52,728 bases of DNA, taken from NCBI GenBank assembly GCA_003615045.1, contig ML014241.1, forward strand, positions 1 through 52,728, read 5' to 3'. Shown here one piece after another: positions 1-9,700 of this stretch. Numbering within the stretch: position 1 is the first letter of the stretch; the number at the start of each line of letters is the position of its first letter. This DNA is from Caulochytrium protostelioides (lineage: Eukaryota; Chytridiomycota; Caulochytriomycetes; Caulochytriales; Caulochytriaceae). The translations under genes and the position numbers were made by a program. The notes beneath the pieces were generated by a model, which worked only from the letters and a program-made list of their open reading frames with translations, was not told where the DNA came from and did no database searches.

Positions 1-1
1 C

Positions 2-886
2 ACGCCGCCGCCACCGCCACCGACGGCCCGCCGCGCCGCACGCGCGGCTTCCGCGACGGACGCGGCGGCGCGGCCGCGGTCCGCGACGGCGGGCGAGGCC
101 CCGCGACCCGTGTCGGTGCCGCCGCGCGTGACCGCGCCGCGGGCCCCGGCGGCCACACCGGCACCGGCGGCGCCGCGAGCACCCGCCGCAGCGCCACGGC
201 ATGGGTCCGCGTCCGCCCGCTCGGCGGCCGCGTCGGCGTCTGGCACGGCCTCGACATCGACACCGGTATCGGCAACGGCATCGCGAACGGCAACGGTAAC
301 GGCAACGGTATCGGTGTCGGCGGCGGCATCGCGGCCGACGTCGTCCCGCGGCACGTCGCCGCCGAGCGCCTCCTCGCGCTCGGTCGCCGCCGGCCGGACG
401 CCGCCGCGGACCGCCGCCGCTTCCGCGTCGGCGTCGAGCGCGGCGTCCGCGTCCGCGTTCGCGTCCGCGTCCGCGTCGAGGGCGACGTCCCCGCGGCCGG
501 CCCGCGCCACGCGACGCGGGGAGCGGTCGCCTCCGCCGCAGGACGGACGCATGGCGCCGGGCCGGGCGACGACGCTCGCCCGGACCCCGTCGGCGGCCTC
601 CCGCCCGATGGCCGCTCCGCTCGACGACCCGCCCGCGCTGCCCAAGAAAGCGGTCGCCGCCACCACCCCCGCGGCGGCAGCAGCAGCAGCGGCAGCGGCA
701 GCAGCGGCGGCAGCGGCGGCGACGATCGCCCAGTCCGTGCGTCACGCCGAGGCGCGGTACCCGTCGCTCGCGACGCGTCCGGCGTATGCGGCGCTGACGT
801 ATATCCACTGCGGCAATGCGCGGCTGATGCGCGACATCCGCCAACGCCTCGCTGACGCCGATCTACCCACCGGCTTCCTGGCCTAA
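2..886 (+). CDS. 3' part of an unrecognised Ala/Ser/Pro-rich protein (5' end outside window)
   Basis: One frame is open from base 2 to the TAA at 884-886, so the gene probably begins before the window. Most of the 294 visible residues are low-complexity Ala, Ser, Arg, Pro and Thr, with short Ser-Ala and Thr-Ala dipeptide tracts near 420-490 and a run of about 17 alanines encoded at 673-720. The last 55 residues are more complex and look like a real folded C-terminus (motifs RYPSLATRP, YAALTYIHCGNARLM, ending LPTGFLA). No family was recognised. The first in-frame ATG lies well inside the frame (near 551), so the extent of coding sequence upstream of it is uncertain. It converges on PEX6 with about 120 bp between the stops. 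Confidence 0.5.
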   Translation, partial: TPPPPPPTARRAARAASATDAAARPRSATAGEAPRPVSVPPRVTAPRAPAATPAPAAPRAPAAAPRHGSASARSAAASASGTASTSTPVSATASRTATVTATVSVSAAASRPTSSRGTSPPSASSRSVAAGRTPPRTAAASASASSAASASAFASASASRATSPRPARATRRGERSPPPQDGRMAPGRATTLARTPSAASRPMAAPLDDPPALPKKAVAATTPAAAAAAAAAAAAAAAAATIAQSVRHAEARYPSLATRPAYAALTYIHCGNARLMRDIRQRLADADLPTGFLA

Positions 887-1005
887 ACCGTCGGCCGAGA
901 TCGACCGGCCATGCGGATTCATTCTCAATACATCGAGCATGCCACGTGACCGCAGCGTGAAGCCTGCACCAGCGATGGCGGGGAGGGCGCCTCACGATCG
1001 GGAGG

Positions 1006-4000
1006 CTACGCCGGGGACGAGGAGCCGTCGTGGTCTGCGGAAGCGGTGGACGCCACGTCGTGGTAGTCCGTCTCGACCCCCGACGCGCTGTTCGGGGTCG
1101 CCGTCTGCGGCTGCCGCGTCTCCTCAGGCGGCATCGCGCGCGCCTCGGCGGACGGGGCGGATGGCGCCGCGTAGCGCTGCCGCAGGACTTCGTAGTGCGC
1201 CAGCGTCTCGGGCGTCAGACTCGGCTGCAGCTCCCTGAGCGCGGCGTCCCAATCGGCGCGGGTGACGACCAGGCGCAGGGCCTCGGGCGCCGCGATGCGC
1301 TCCAGATAGTCCGTGATGGAGATGGGCCGCTCGTAGCCGTCCTCAATGGGCGCGGGCGCGGCGTTGAGGGCGGCGACGGCGGCGTCGACGTGCTGCGCGG
1401 TGCGGCCGACGGCTTTCAGCAGCGCGTCCGACGACAGCGCATACAGGTCCGCGCCCGTGAGGTGCGCCGGGCAGCGGGCGGCGATCGCGTCGAGGTCGAC
1501 GTCGTCGGCCAGCTGGAACTTCTTGGTCAGCGCACGCAGGATATGGGCTTGGTTCTGCCGGTCGGTGCTGATCCCCAGGTAGACCATCTTGTCAAAGCGC
1601 CCGGGGCGCAGCAGACTGGCGTCGAGTAGGTCGGGGCGGTTGGTGGCGCCGATCACAAAGATCTGGCCGCCGCCGCCGGCGGCGACGTCGTCGAGCTCGG
1701 CGAGCAGCTGGCTCACAATGCGGTCCATCACGCCGCCCGCATCGCTCTTGTCGCCGCGCTGGGGCGCGATCGAGTCGAGCTCGTCAAAGAAGATGATGCA
1801 CGGCCTGGCGTCGCGCGCGCGCTGGAACACGCGGCGCACGTTCGCCTCGCTCTCGCCAATGTACATGTCCAGCAGCTCGGGGCCCTTGACGGACAGGAAG
1901 TTCAGACGGAACGTCGTCGCGACGGCCTTCGCCATCAGGGTCTTGCCGGTCCCGGGCGGGCCGTAGAGGAGCACGCCCGACCGCTTCTGGAGGCCCGCGT
2001 CGAAGAGGTCCGGGTGGTCGAGCGGGAACCGGATCGTGTCGAGCAGCGCCTGCTTGACGCCGTCGAAGCCGCCGACGTCGTCCCACTGGACCTGCGGGAT
2101 CTTGGGCGCGCCGAGCGCGCGCGACCGCGCCTTGCGGAACGTCTCGAGCACGGCCTCGGCGCCGTCATACGTGAGGCGGGGCCCGTGGCCGACCACCGCT
2201 GCTGGCCACGTGGCCGAGCGGGCGGCGGCGGCGGCGCTGCCCGCCGGCGGGGCGTCGCGGGCGCGCTGCGCCGTGGTGACGAGCCACTGGACGAGCTGGC
2301 GGCGCGAGACGCCCGCGGCGATCTGGGCGAGGCCGTGCGGCGTGACGCTCGCGTCGTGCGGAACAACGCTGAGCACGTCGCGCACGATCTGGGTCCGCTC
2401 GGCCTCATCGGGCGCGCCGAGCGTGAACGTCTGGTGGAACCGACTCCGCACGGCGCTCGGCACGTCCTGCACGTCCTCGGCCGCGATCGACCAGATGACG
2501 GGCATGGGGTCGCTTGGCCGATCGGCGGCTGCGGAGGATGCTGGGGTGGCTGCTACGGGTGCGGGTGGCCCCGAGGCGGCGGCGGGCGTCGCGCACAGCT
2601 GGAGGAACGCATGCTGGAGAATCGGGGCGTCCTGGCGCGATGGATCGAGGCAGGCGTCGAGATGGGTGACCGTGACAAGGCACGGCGCGAGGTGCGCGAC
2701 CCGCTGCGCCATGACCGCCATCCACGCGAGCGCGCCCGCTGCGTCCTCGGGCATCGCGAGACCATCCAGCTCCACCCAGTGGTAGCCGAGCAGCGCCGCC
2801 GTCTCGCGCAGCAGCGTCCGCTTGCCGCTGCCCGCCGGGCCGCAGACGAGCCAGTGCTGCGCCGCGCCGAGCGCCGCCGTCCGCGGGTGACGCAGCCGCT
2901 GGCCCAGCCGCAGGGCCGCGTCCGCGATCTCCGGCGCCGCCGGCGCCGCCACCGCCACGTGGCCATGACCGGCCACGTGCTCGGCGTCGACGAGCGCCTC
3001 CAGGCGGCGCTGGAGCGTAAGAAGGCGGACGGCGCGGACGCGCTGGTGGATCGTGGGCGGCGCGAGCGGCCAGACGGCGGGCGGCACGAGCAGGCTGGCG
3101 CCGGGCGGGAGGGCGCTCGCGACGGCGCCTTGCTCGCGCACGGCCGTGCTCGCCGTGAAGCGGCCGTGGCTGAGCGATGGCGACGGCGATGACGCGGACG
3201 ACACGGACGATGACGAGCCGAGCCGGCTCACGATAAACCAGGCGATCGTCTCGGCCGAGGCGAGCGTTGCGGCGGCCGCCGTCGTCATGGCCGTCAGCGC
3301 CGCATCGTTCTCGATGACGCCGTCGGCGTCGCCCTCGCCGTCGCCCGCGGCCGGCGCAGCGACGGCGTCGAGCACCACCGGAATCGGGATCAGCTGATGC
3401 AGCGACAGCACGGCGCCGCCGGCGGCGATGTCGCCGTCACGGGGCGGCACGGCAGCTTGCTGCGCGCACCACCGCTGCAGGGCCTCGAGCACGGCATCAT
3501 CGTGGTCGCGGACGCTCGTCGCCGGGCACCGCACGCGGGTCAAGACGACGTCGGCGAGCGGCGCCGGCGCCGGCGCTGCGATGAGCGGCTCGGGCACCAG
3601 ATGGAGCACGGGCGGCCAACTCCACGCGCCGCGCAACGCTGGCGGCGTCGCATTCCACGCCGTCAGCGGCGCCACCCACAGCGTCCCCGCGTCGTCGTCG
3701 TCGTCGTCGTCGGCGTCGTCGACGAGCGTCACGCGCACCCGATGCGGATGCCCGGGGTCGCGCGGATGCGTCAGCACGAGCCACTGCCCGTCGAAGCACC
3801 CCCAGCGCGCGAGCGCGCGCGGGCTCGCGCACGCCCACTCGCCGCCCGCCGCCGCAGGCGCCGGCGGCGGCACCGCCCGCGGCCGGCAGACGACGACCCG
3901 GTCCTCGGGCGCCAGCGACGGCGCCGCGCCGGCGAGGCCGCCCATGCCCGCCGCGCCGAGGAAGCTCAGCGGGTACTGCGCTGTCGCCAGCATCGCTGCA

Positions 4001-4938
4001 ACGTCGGCGGCGGCGTCGGCGGCGGGCGCGGGGGCCGCGCGCGCGTCGGCGGCGATGTCCCAGACAATGACATCCGTCGCGTCACCGACGAGGCCCTGGC
4101 CGCCGGGCGCGCATCGCACGACGGCCGCGGCCGCCGCGAGCGGCGGGACGGCCAGCGGCGCCAGCGCGCCTTCGCGGACGACGGTGCCGATTTCGAGCAA
4201 TGGCCGCGGCCGCGGCGACGTCGAGGACGCGCGCTGCTGCTGGCGCTCGCGCCACGCGCGCACGGCGTCCGGCGGCATCTGCAGGACGACGCGGTCGAGC
4301 ATGGGCAGCGGCTGGACGCCGGCGGCCAGGGTCATGGGCGTGATGCCGCCGGGCACGAGCCGGCGCTGCGTGGCAGCGCTCTGACGAGCGAGCCAGTCGG
4401 CGCTGAGCTGGAGCGTGGCCGTGCCTTCGCGCATCGCATCGTCGTCGTCGTCGTCGTCGATGGCGTTGTCGTCGTCGTCGTCGCCATGGTCCGATGCATC
4501 AGCGTCGGCCCCGTCAGGACGGTGACGATCGTGGTCATCGCGAAGGGCGTCCCCACGTGATGGCGCATGCGAGGTGAAGGCGGGGTCAACCCCGACGCGC
4601 AGGAGCCAGAGCGCGTCCGAGAGCGGCGCAAGGAGCGAGGAAGGCAGCTGCAGCCACGCATAGACGGCCCTCGCCGCGGCCCCGTGGGCCTTCTCGTCAC
4701 CGCTCGCCGCGGCATCGCGCGTTTCCCCGGGCGTCCGAGGCGGCGGCGTGGCAGCCGCAGGCGCTGTCCGCGGCGCCGCGACCACGTGGCAGGCGCCGCA
4801 ACGCAGGAGCCAGGTCCACGTGGCGCCATCGACGCGCGCGTCCACGTAATCAACGCCGCTGGCCGCCGCCGATGGCGTCAGGCTCGGCAGCGTCGGCTCG
4901 GCTGGATGCCACTGGACCGACCGGAGGGCAACCATCAT
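1006..4938 (-). CDS. PEX6: Peroxisomal AAA+ ATPase PEX6 (1310 aa)
   Basis: A type II AAA+ ATPase. PEX6 partners with PEX1 on the peroxisome membrane to extract ubiquitinated PEX5 for reuse (family knowledge). The C-terminal D2 module is canonical: Walker A GPPGTGKT near residue 990, Walker B IIFFDELDS near 1047, and the second region of homology GATNRPDLLDASLLRPGRFD near 1100-1118. The D1 module keeps a Walker A-like GPAGSGKRT near residue 700, but the Walker B position reads CLVTVTHLDACL with no acidic DE pair, as expected for the non-hydrolysing D1 ring of PEX6. The long N-terminal half is Ala/Pro-rich and carries two acidic Asp runs encoded by GTC/GAC repeats (about 3690-3720 and 4437-4490). 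The start ATG at 4938 is followed by a second ATG. CDC48/NSF relatives are less likely because both D1 motifs are degenerate and the N-domain is divergent. Confidence 0.9.
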   Translation of the reverse strand: MMVALRSVQWHPAEPTLPSLTPSAAASGVDYVDARVDGATWTWLLRCGACHVVAAPRTAPAAATPPPRTPGETRDAAASGDEKAHGAAARAVYAWLQLPSSLLAPLSDALWLLRVGVDPAFTSHAPSRGDALRDDHDRHRPDGADADASDHGDDDDDNAIDDDDDDDAMREGTATLQLSADWLARQSAATQRRLVPGGITPMTLAAGVQPLPMLDRVVLQMPPDAVRAWRERQQQRASSTSPRPRPLLEIGTVVREGALAPLAVPPLAAAAAVVRCAPGGQGLVGDATDVIVWDIAADARAAPAPAADAAADVAAMLATAQYPLSFLGAAGMGGLAGAAPSLAPEDRVVVCRPRAVPPPAPAAAGGEWACASPRALARWGCFDGQWLVLTHPRDPGHPHRVRVTLVDDADDDDDDDAGTLWVAPLTAWNATPPALRGAWSWPPVLHLVPEPLIAAPAPAPLADVVLTRVRCPATSVRDHDDAVLEALQRWCAQQAAVPPRDGDIAAGGAVLSLHQLIPIPVVLDAVAAPAAGDGEGDADGVIENDAALTAMTTAAAATLASAETIAWFIVSRLGSSSSVSSASSPSPSLSHGRFTASTAVREQGAVASALPPGASLLVPPAVWPLAPPTIHQRVRAVRLLTLQRRLEALVDAEHVAGHGHVAVAAPAAPEIADAALRLGQRLRHPRTAALGAAQHWLVCGPAGSGKRTLLRETAALLGYHWVELDGLAMPEDAAGALAWMAVMAQRVAHLAPCLVTVTHLDACLDPSRQDAPILQHAFLQLCATPAAASGPPAPVAATPASSAAADRPSDPMPVIWSIAAEDVQDVPSAVRSRFHQTFTLGAPDEAERTQIVRDVLSVVPHDASVTPHGLAQIAAGVSRRQLVQWLVTTAQRARDAPPAGSAAAAARSATWPAAVVGHGPRLTYDGAEAVLETFRKARSRALGAPKIPQVQWDDVGGFDGVKQALLDTIRFPLDHPDLFDAGLQKRSGVLLYGPPGTGKTLMAKAVATTFRLNFLSVKGPELLDMYIGESEANVRRVFQRARDARPCIIFFDELDSIAPQRGDKSDAGGVMDRIVSQLLAELDDVAAGGGGQIFVIGATNRPDLLDASLLRPGRFDKMVYLGISTDRQNQAHILRALTKKFQLADDVDLDAIAARCPAHLTGADLYALSSDALLKAVGRTAQHVDAAVAALNAAPAPIEDGYERPISITDYLERIAAPEALRLVVTRADWDAALRELQPSLTPETLAHYEVLRQRYAAPSAPSAEARAMPPEETRQPQTATPNSASGVETDYHDVASTASADHDGSSSPA

Positions 4939-5700
4939 TGCGCGTCCGCGTTCGTGCCGTCGTGCTAGATCGGCTGTCGCGTCGTCTCACGCTCGGGCAG
5001 GGCCCGTAGGATGCGATGACGACGGCGCCCCCCGTCTCCTCGGCCCGTGTCCTCTCCACGCTGCGCTACGCTGCTCGACGCCGGTCCTGAGCCGGTTCTG
5101 AGTCAGTATGATGTGGAGACGATCCTCAGCAGGCGAAAGGACGCGCTGCCGTGTCGAGGGCAATGCCGTAATCGGGTCACACGGAGGCGCCGCTGACGTC
5201 AATCCAAGCCGGGCGTCCACGTTCTTTGGTGGCCGGTACGCGGCCTTTCCGGCGGGACACGAAATGAGCAAGCAGGGACGACTGCAGCGGCGACGGTGGC
5301 TGTGGGAAGGACACCATCACACCCGACGTGCTCTGTTGGCCAGGGCCGACGGTGCGGGGGGCGCTGAACGGGACTTGCCATGCGCCAGCTTGGCTTTGGC
5401 AGCTTGCTTTGGCACGGGGCCTGCCGGAACACGGTGGCCGCCGCGTCCGGTCCGACCGCTCCGGATGCCGTGGCCGCCGCCGTAGATGTTTTCAGGTGGC
5501 CATCGCCGCGCGCGGGACGCGCCGAGCGTGACCCTGCAACCGTCCTCATCCCCAACACACACCGGGAGAACCCGCCAGCACGCCCTGCCGATCGGGTATG
5601 GCACGAGTCCGCGGCGTTGGTATCCTTCCACCGGCCCGTTCCGCGCGTCCCCACGACCATCGTAGACCCCCGACGTGCCGATCGCGTCGGATCGCGACGC

Positions 5701-5760
5701 GTGCTGCTGCTGCTGCTCCTGCTGCTGCTGCTGCTGCTGCTAATGCTGCTGCTGCTAATG
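5701..5760 (+). repeat. CTG trinucleotide tract, interrupted
   Basis: Roughly 17 CTG units broken by CTC and CTAATG units, in the PEX6/ABC-transporter intergenic region. It is not inside a supported gene. Confidence 0.85.
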
Positions 5761-6261
5761 CGGATGCGGCTGCGGCACGTCGGAGGCGCCGCAAGGAGGC
5801 CGAAGGGGGAGAAGGGCGACACGACAGCGGCCAAGCCGTGTCGGGCCGTACCGGTGGCGCAGCTGTCAGCGAGCAGGCCCTCTCCCCTCGGTGATAGGCG
5901 GCGGGCTGGCTGCACGCAACGTGAGCCGACATCATCCGATGTCGTACCTGTTGAGCCGACACAGCAGAGGGGCATGCCGAAGACTGAGCCGATCCTCCGA
6001 CGCCAGATCGATGTCTGTTTGTTGTTGGTCGTGGCCAACGAGGGCACTGCCACGACCAACCCGTCGCATGATGTTACCTAAGTGCCCGCGTGCGCAAAGG
6101 CGCCAACGCCTTCGCAGGCGTCGCATGTCATCGACGTGCCTGAGTCCGATTTGGTCGGATACTTTTTCTGGTGGTTCTCGCATGTTCCGCGCTGCTGGCA
6201 GATACCGCGGCTGCGGACGGAACCACGAGCTACACGATAGGGGGGAGCAGGCATGCAAACA

Positions 6262-6288
6262 AGCCAGCCAGCCAGCCAGCCAGCCAGC
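6262..6288 (+). repeat. AGCC tetranucleotide repeat
   Basis: About 6.75 perfect copies of AGCC in the presumed 5' leader or promoter of the ABC transporter. Confidence 0.85.
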
Positions 6289-6730
6289 AAGTCGTACCGC
6301 GGCGATCCCCCAGCCTCTCAAGTTTTATAAGGAAGGCGGGAAAAATGGCCGGGAGCCGACGGTGGGGCCGACTGGCGCCGGCATGCATGCAGGCAAACGT
6401 GGAAGTGGCCTGCATGCATCGAAGCGCGTGGAACGTGGCACGACGCCATCAGAGCTGGTATCCTCCCCCTTCAGTGGTATCCTTCCCCCCTGCCATAGCT
6501 GAGACTCTTCTTCATCCGATTCGCATATAGCAAGCACGTGGCCTGTCAACGCGGATCGTCCAGCATCCCTCGGCGCGCGATTGAGCCGGAGATCTCCATC
6601 GTCCATCCTGATCGCATCTTGCCGCTTCTCTCCCTACGCCATCTCGGCATCGTTTTCTCTTTCCATTGCAGCATCGGCCTCGGCCTTGACGTTGCGGCGC
6701 CCGCGTCATTTGCGGCCGACGCCGATCCTT

Positions 6731-9700
6731 ATGGCCCCGCACGACGGCACCGCGGTGACCCCGTCGTCCGCCGCCGCCGCGCCGCCTGCGCACTACCCGC
6801 TCGAACCCATCCCCACGACCTCCTCGACGGCGCTCTCCAAGACAGGCACCGGCGACGACGGCGCCAGCGAGTCGACCGCCATCGATGGCGGCGCCAGCGG
6901 CCGCGGCCGGCGCTCCGCGTCCAGCGACCCGAAGCGGTCCGGCTCGCGCTTCTCGGTGCGGCTTCCGTGGCGCACGGACCGCCGTCTCGCGGCGACGCGA
7001 CTTCGTGGCGGCGGCGCGAAGGGTGCGGACGATGCGGCTATGTCGCCGCCGCGGCGGCCGAAGCGCTGGGAGCGGACAACGACGCTCCCGCGGCGCTCGG
7101 ACTTCGGGTTCGTGGGCAAATGGACCTTCACGTACATGACGCCGTTGATGGTCCGCGGCTACAAGCGGCTCTTCACGATCGAGGAGATCGCGGCGGTCGA
7201 AAAGGGCGACGAGTCGTGCCACATGCAGACGCAGCTCCGCGCCGCCTGGGACGACCTCGTCCGCCGCCGCACGCATGCCGACGACCCTTACCCCAACTTC
7301 TGGTGGGTCCTCATCCGTGTCTTTGGACCCTACTATGTGGTGGGCATGGGTATGGCGCTAATGGAGGGCGGCATCATGATCGTTCAAGCCACGTTTCTCG
7401 GGTGGTTCCTGGATGCGTATACCGCCGAGGACCACGCGGCCACGTGGGGCTGGGCGGTTGGGATCTGCCTGTGCTCGTGGCTGGTCACGCTCGTGCACCA
7501 CGTGTCCCTCTTCGTCATGTCCCGCGTCGGGACCCGCGCCCGCGCCGGCCTCACGGGCCTGCTGTATACCAAGTGCCTGCGCCTCTCGGTCTCGCACGCC
7601 ACGTCGCCCGGGATGATCGTGAGCATCATCAGCGGCGACCTCCAGCGCCTGGAGGATGGCAGCCCGCTCATGGGCTACCCGCCCGTCGTCGTGATCGAGA
7701 TGGGCGTCATCCTCTACCTGATCTGGCGCTACATCGGGTGGTCGGCGTTCATCACGCTCGGCACGCTGATCGCGTTTATCCCGCTGCAGTGCTTCCTCGC
7801 GTACCACTACGGCCGGCTGCGCAAGCAGGCGGTGCACCTGCGCGACGCGCGCATCAAGAACCTGAATGACTTGTTCTCGGGCATCGCCGTCGTCAAGATG
7901 TACGCGTGGGAACCCTACTTGAGCGCGCTCATCAAGCGGCTCCGCGCCAGGGAGATGGCCAAAGTGCTGCCGGGCGGGCTGATGGAGGCGTTCACCCAGG
8001 GCTTCTACTTCTGCAGCGCCGAAGTGACCCTGATGGTCGCATTCGTCTCGCACTGGGCGCTCGGGCACACCCTCGACACGAGCGCCGTCTTTTCCGTCGC
8101 GGCCTACCTGGGGCTGCTGCGCCTCCACGTCGGCATCTTCCTACCGGTCGGCATGCAGTTCATCAGCGAGTGCAGCGTCGGCCTCGCGCGCATCCGCAAC
8201 TTCATGGCGCTGCCCGAGATCATGCCCGAAACGCCACAGGCCTTCGAGGCCCGTCGGGCCCGCGAGTGGCCCGACCCCCGCGAATACCAAGCCACGGGCC
8301 CCGTGGCCCAGAGCCAGGGCGAGCTGGTGGCGCGGCTCGAGGACGCGGTGTTCTGGTGGTCGCGCATGCCCCTGGAGGCCATGAACCTGGAACTGGGGTC
8401 GCGGACGGACACCGCGGCGACCACGAGCACCGCGGACAGCCACGGCCACGACGACCTCCTCGCCAAGCGCAGCCGGTTTGGCAGCGATGTGTGGCGCTGG
8501 ATGCTGCGCCACGTGGCGCCGCGATGGGCGCCGCCGCCCGAGCCGGCGGCCGCCCCGGCGGGCCCGGTGAACCACAACGGCACGGAGCACGTGCACTTTG
8601 AGCTGGGCCCGCTCAACCTCGACCTGCGGCGCGGCAAGATCGTCGCGGTCTGCTCAAGCGTCGGCGGCGGCAAGACGTCGCTGCTCAACGCGCTGCTCGG
8701 GGAGATGGATCTCGCCTCGGGCCGGTCACGCGTGCGCACCCGCCGCGTCGGGTATGCGAGCCAGACCGCATGGCTGGTCGGCGGCACGATCCAGGACAAC
8801 ATCGTCTTTGGCCGGCCCTACGACGCCGCGTGGTTTGCGCAGGTCACGACCGCGTGCGCGTTGGCGCGCGACTTTGAAATCTTGCCGCAGGGCGCGCTGA
8901 CGCGCATCGGCGACCGCGGCACCTCGCTCTCGGGCGGCCAGCGCGCGCGCGTCGCGCTGGCCCGCGCCTGCTACGACCGCGATGTCGACCTGCTCCTGCT
9001 CGACGACCCGCTCTCCGCCGTCGACCCGCACGTCGCGCGGTCCCTCTTTGATGCGTGCTTCCGCGGCCTCCTCGCCGAGAAGGCCATCGTCCTGGTCACG
9101 CACCAGCTCGCGTACGTGCAGCGCTGTGACGAGGTGCTCGTGCTCGACGCGGGCCGTGTGGCGGCGCAGGGCACCTATGCGCACTGCGCGCGCACGGCGA
9201 CATCGGCGTTTGCCGCGACCCTGCTCCAAAACGAGCAGGTGGCCGCCGCCGACGACGGTGACGCCGACGACGTCGATGACGCCGCTGAAAACTCCGTGCG
9301 GTCCTCGACGTCTGCGGCAACTGCGGCGGCAACCGCGGCGGCGACCGCGGCGGGCTCACTCGCCATCACCACACTCACCGGTGGACCTCCCCAAGGGGAC
9401 CAGCGGACCTCCGGACTGCGCCACCGGATTCCGGGCAGTCACGAGGCGCCGTCCCACGCCGATGCGGCTGCAACCGCCGATGCCGATGCGATCTTGCCGA
9501 GCGGCGTGTCGCCGCAGCAGGCCGTCATGACATCCCGGCACCTCTCCATGAAGGTTGCCGAGACGGACGACAGGGCGGATGTTGATGATGATGCTGATGA
9601 TGCTGATGATGCTGATGCTGATGCTGACGCGATCAAGATGGCCCTCGATGATGACGATGCGTCTGAGAACGAAAACGCGATCGGCGTTAAGGAGAAGGTC

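Larger units (their letters stand above)
4939..6730. other. Intergenic region between divergent PEX6 and the ABC transporter
   Basis: About 1.8 kb with no gene I can support. The open frames are Arg/Ser-rich and change frame without any conserved motif. It should hold the promoters of both flanking genes. A CTG-rich tract, an AGCC tetranucleotide repeat, and the palindromic words GCATGC and TGCATGCA around 6380-6420 are the only visible structure. TTTTATAAGG at about 6324 resembles a TATA element for the transporter but lies some 400 bp before its ATG. Confidence 0.6.

Noticed and set aside
5199-6059. 286-codon minus-strand frame in the PEX6/ABC-transporter gap
   Set aside because: It is Ser/Arg-rich, includes the CTG tract as poly-Ser, and shows no family pattern.
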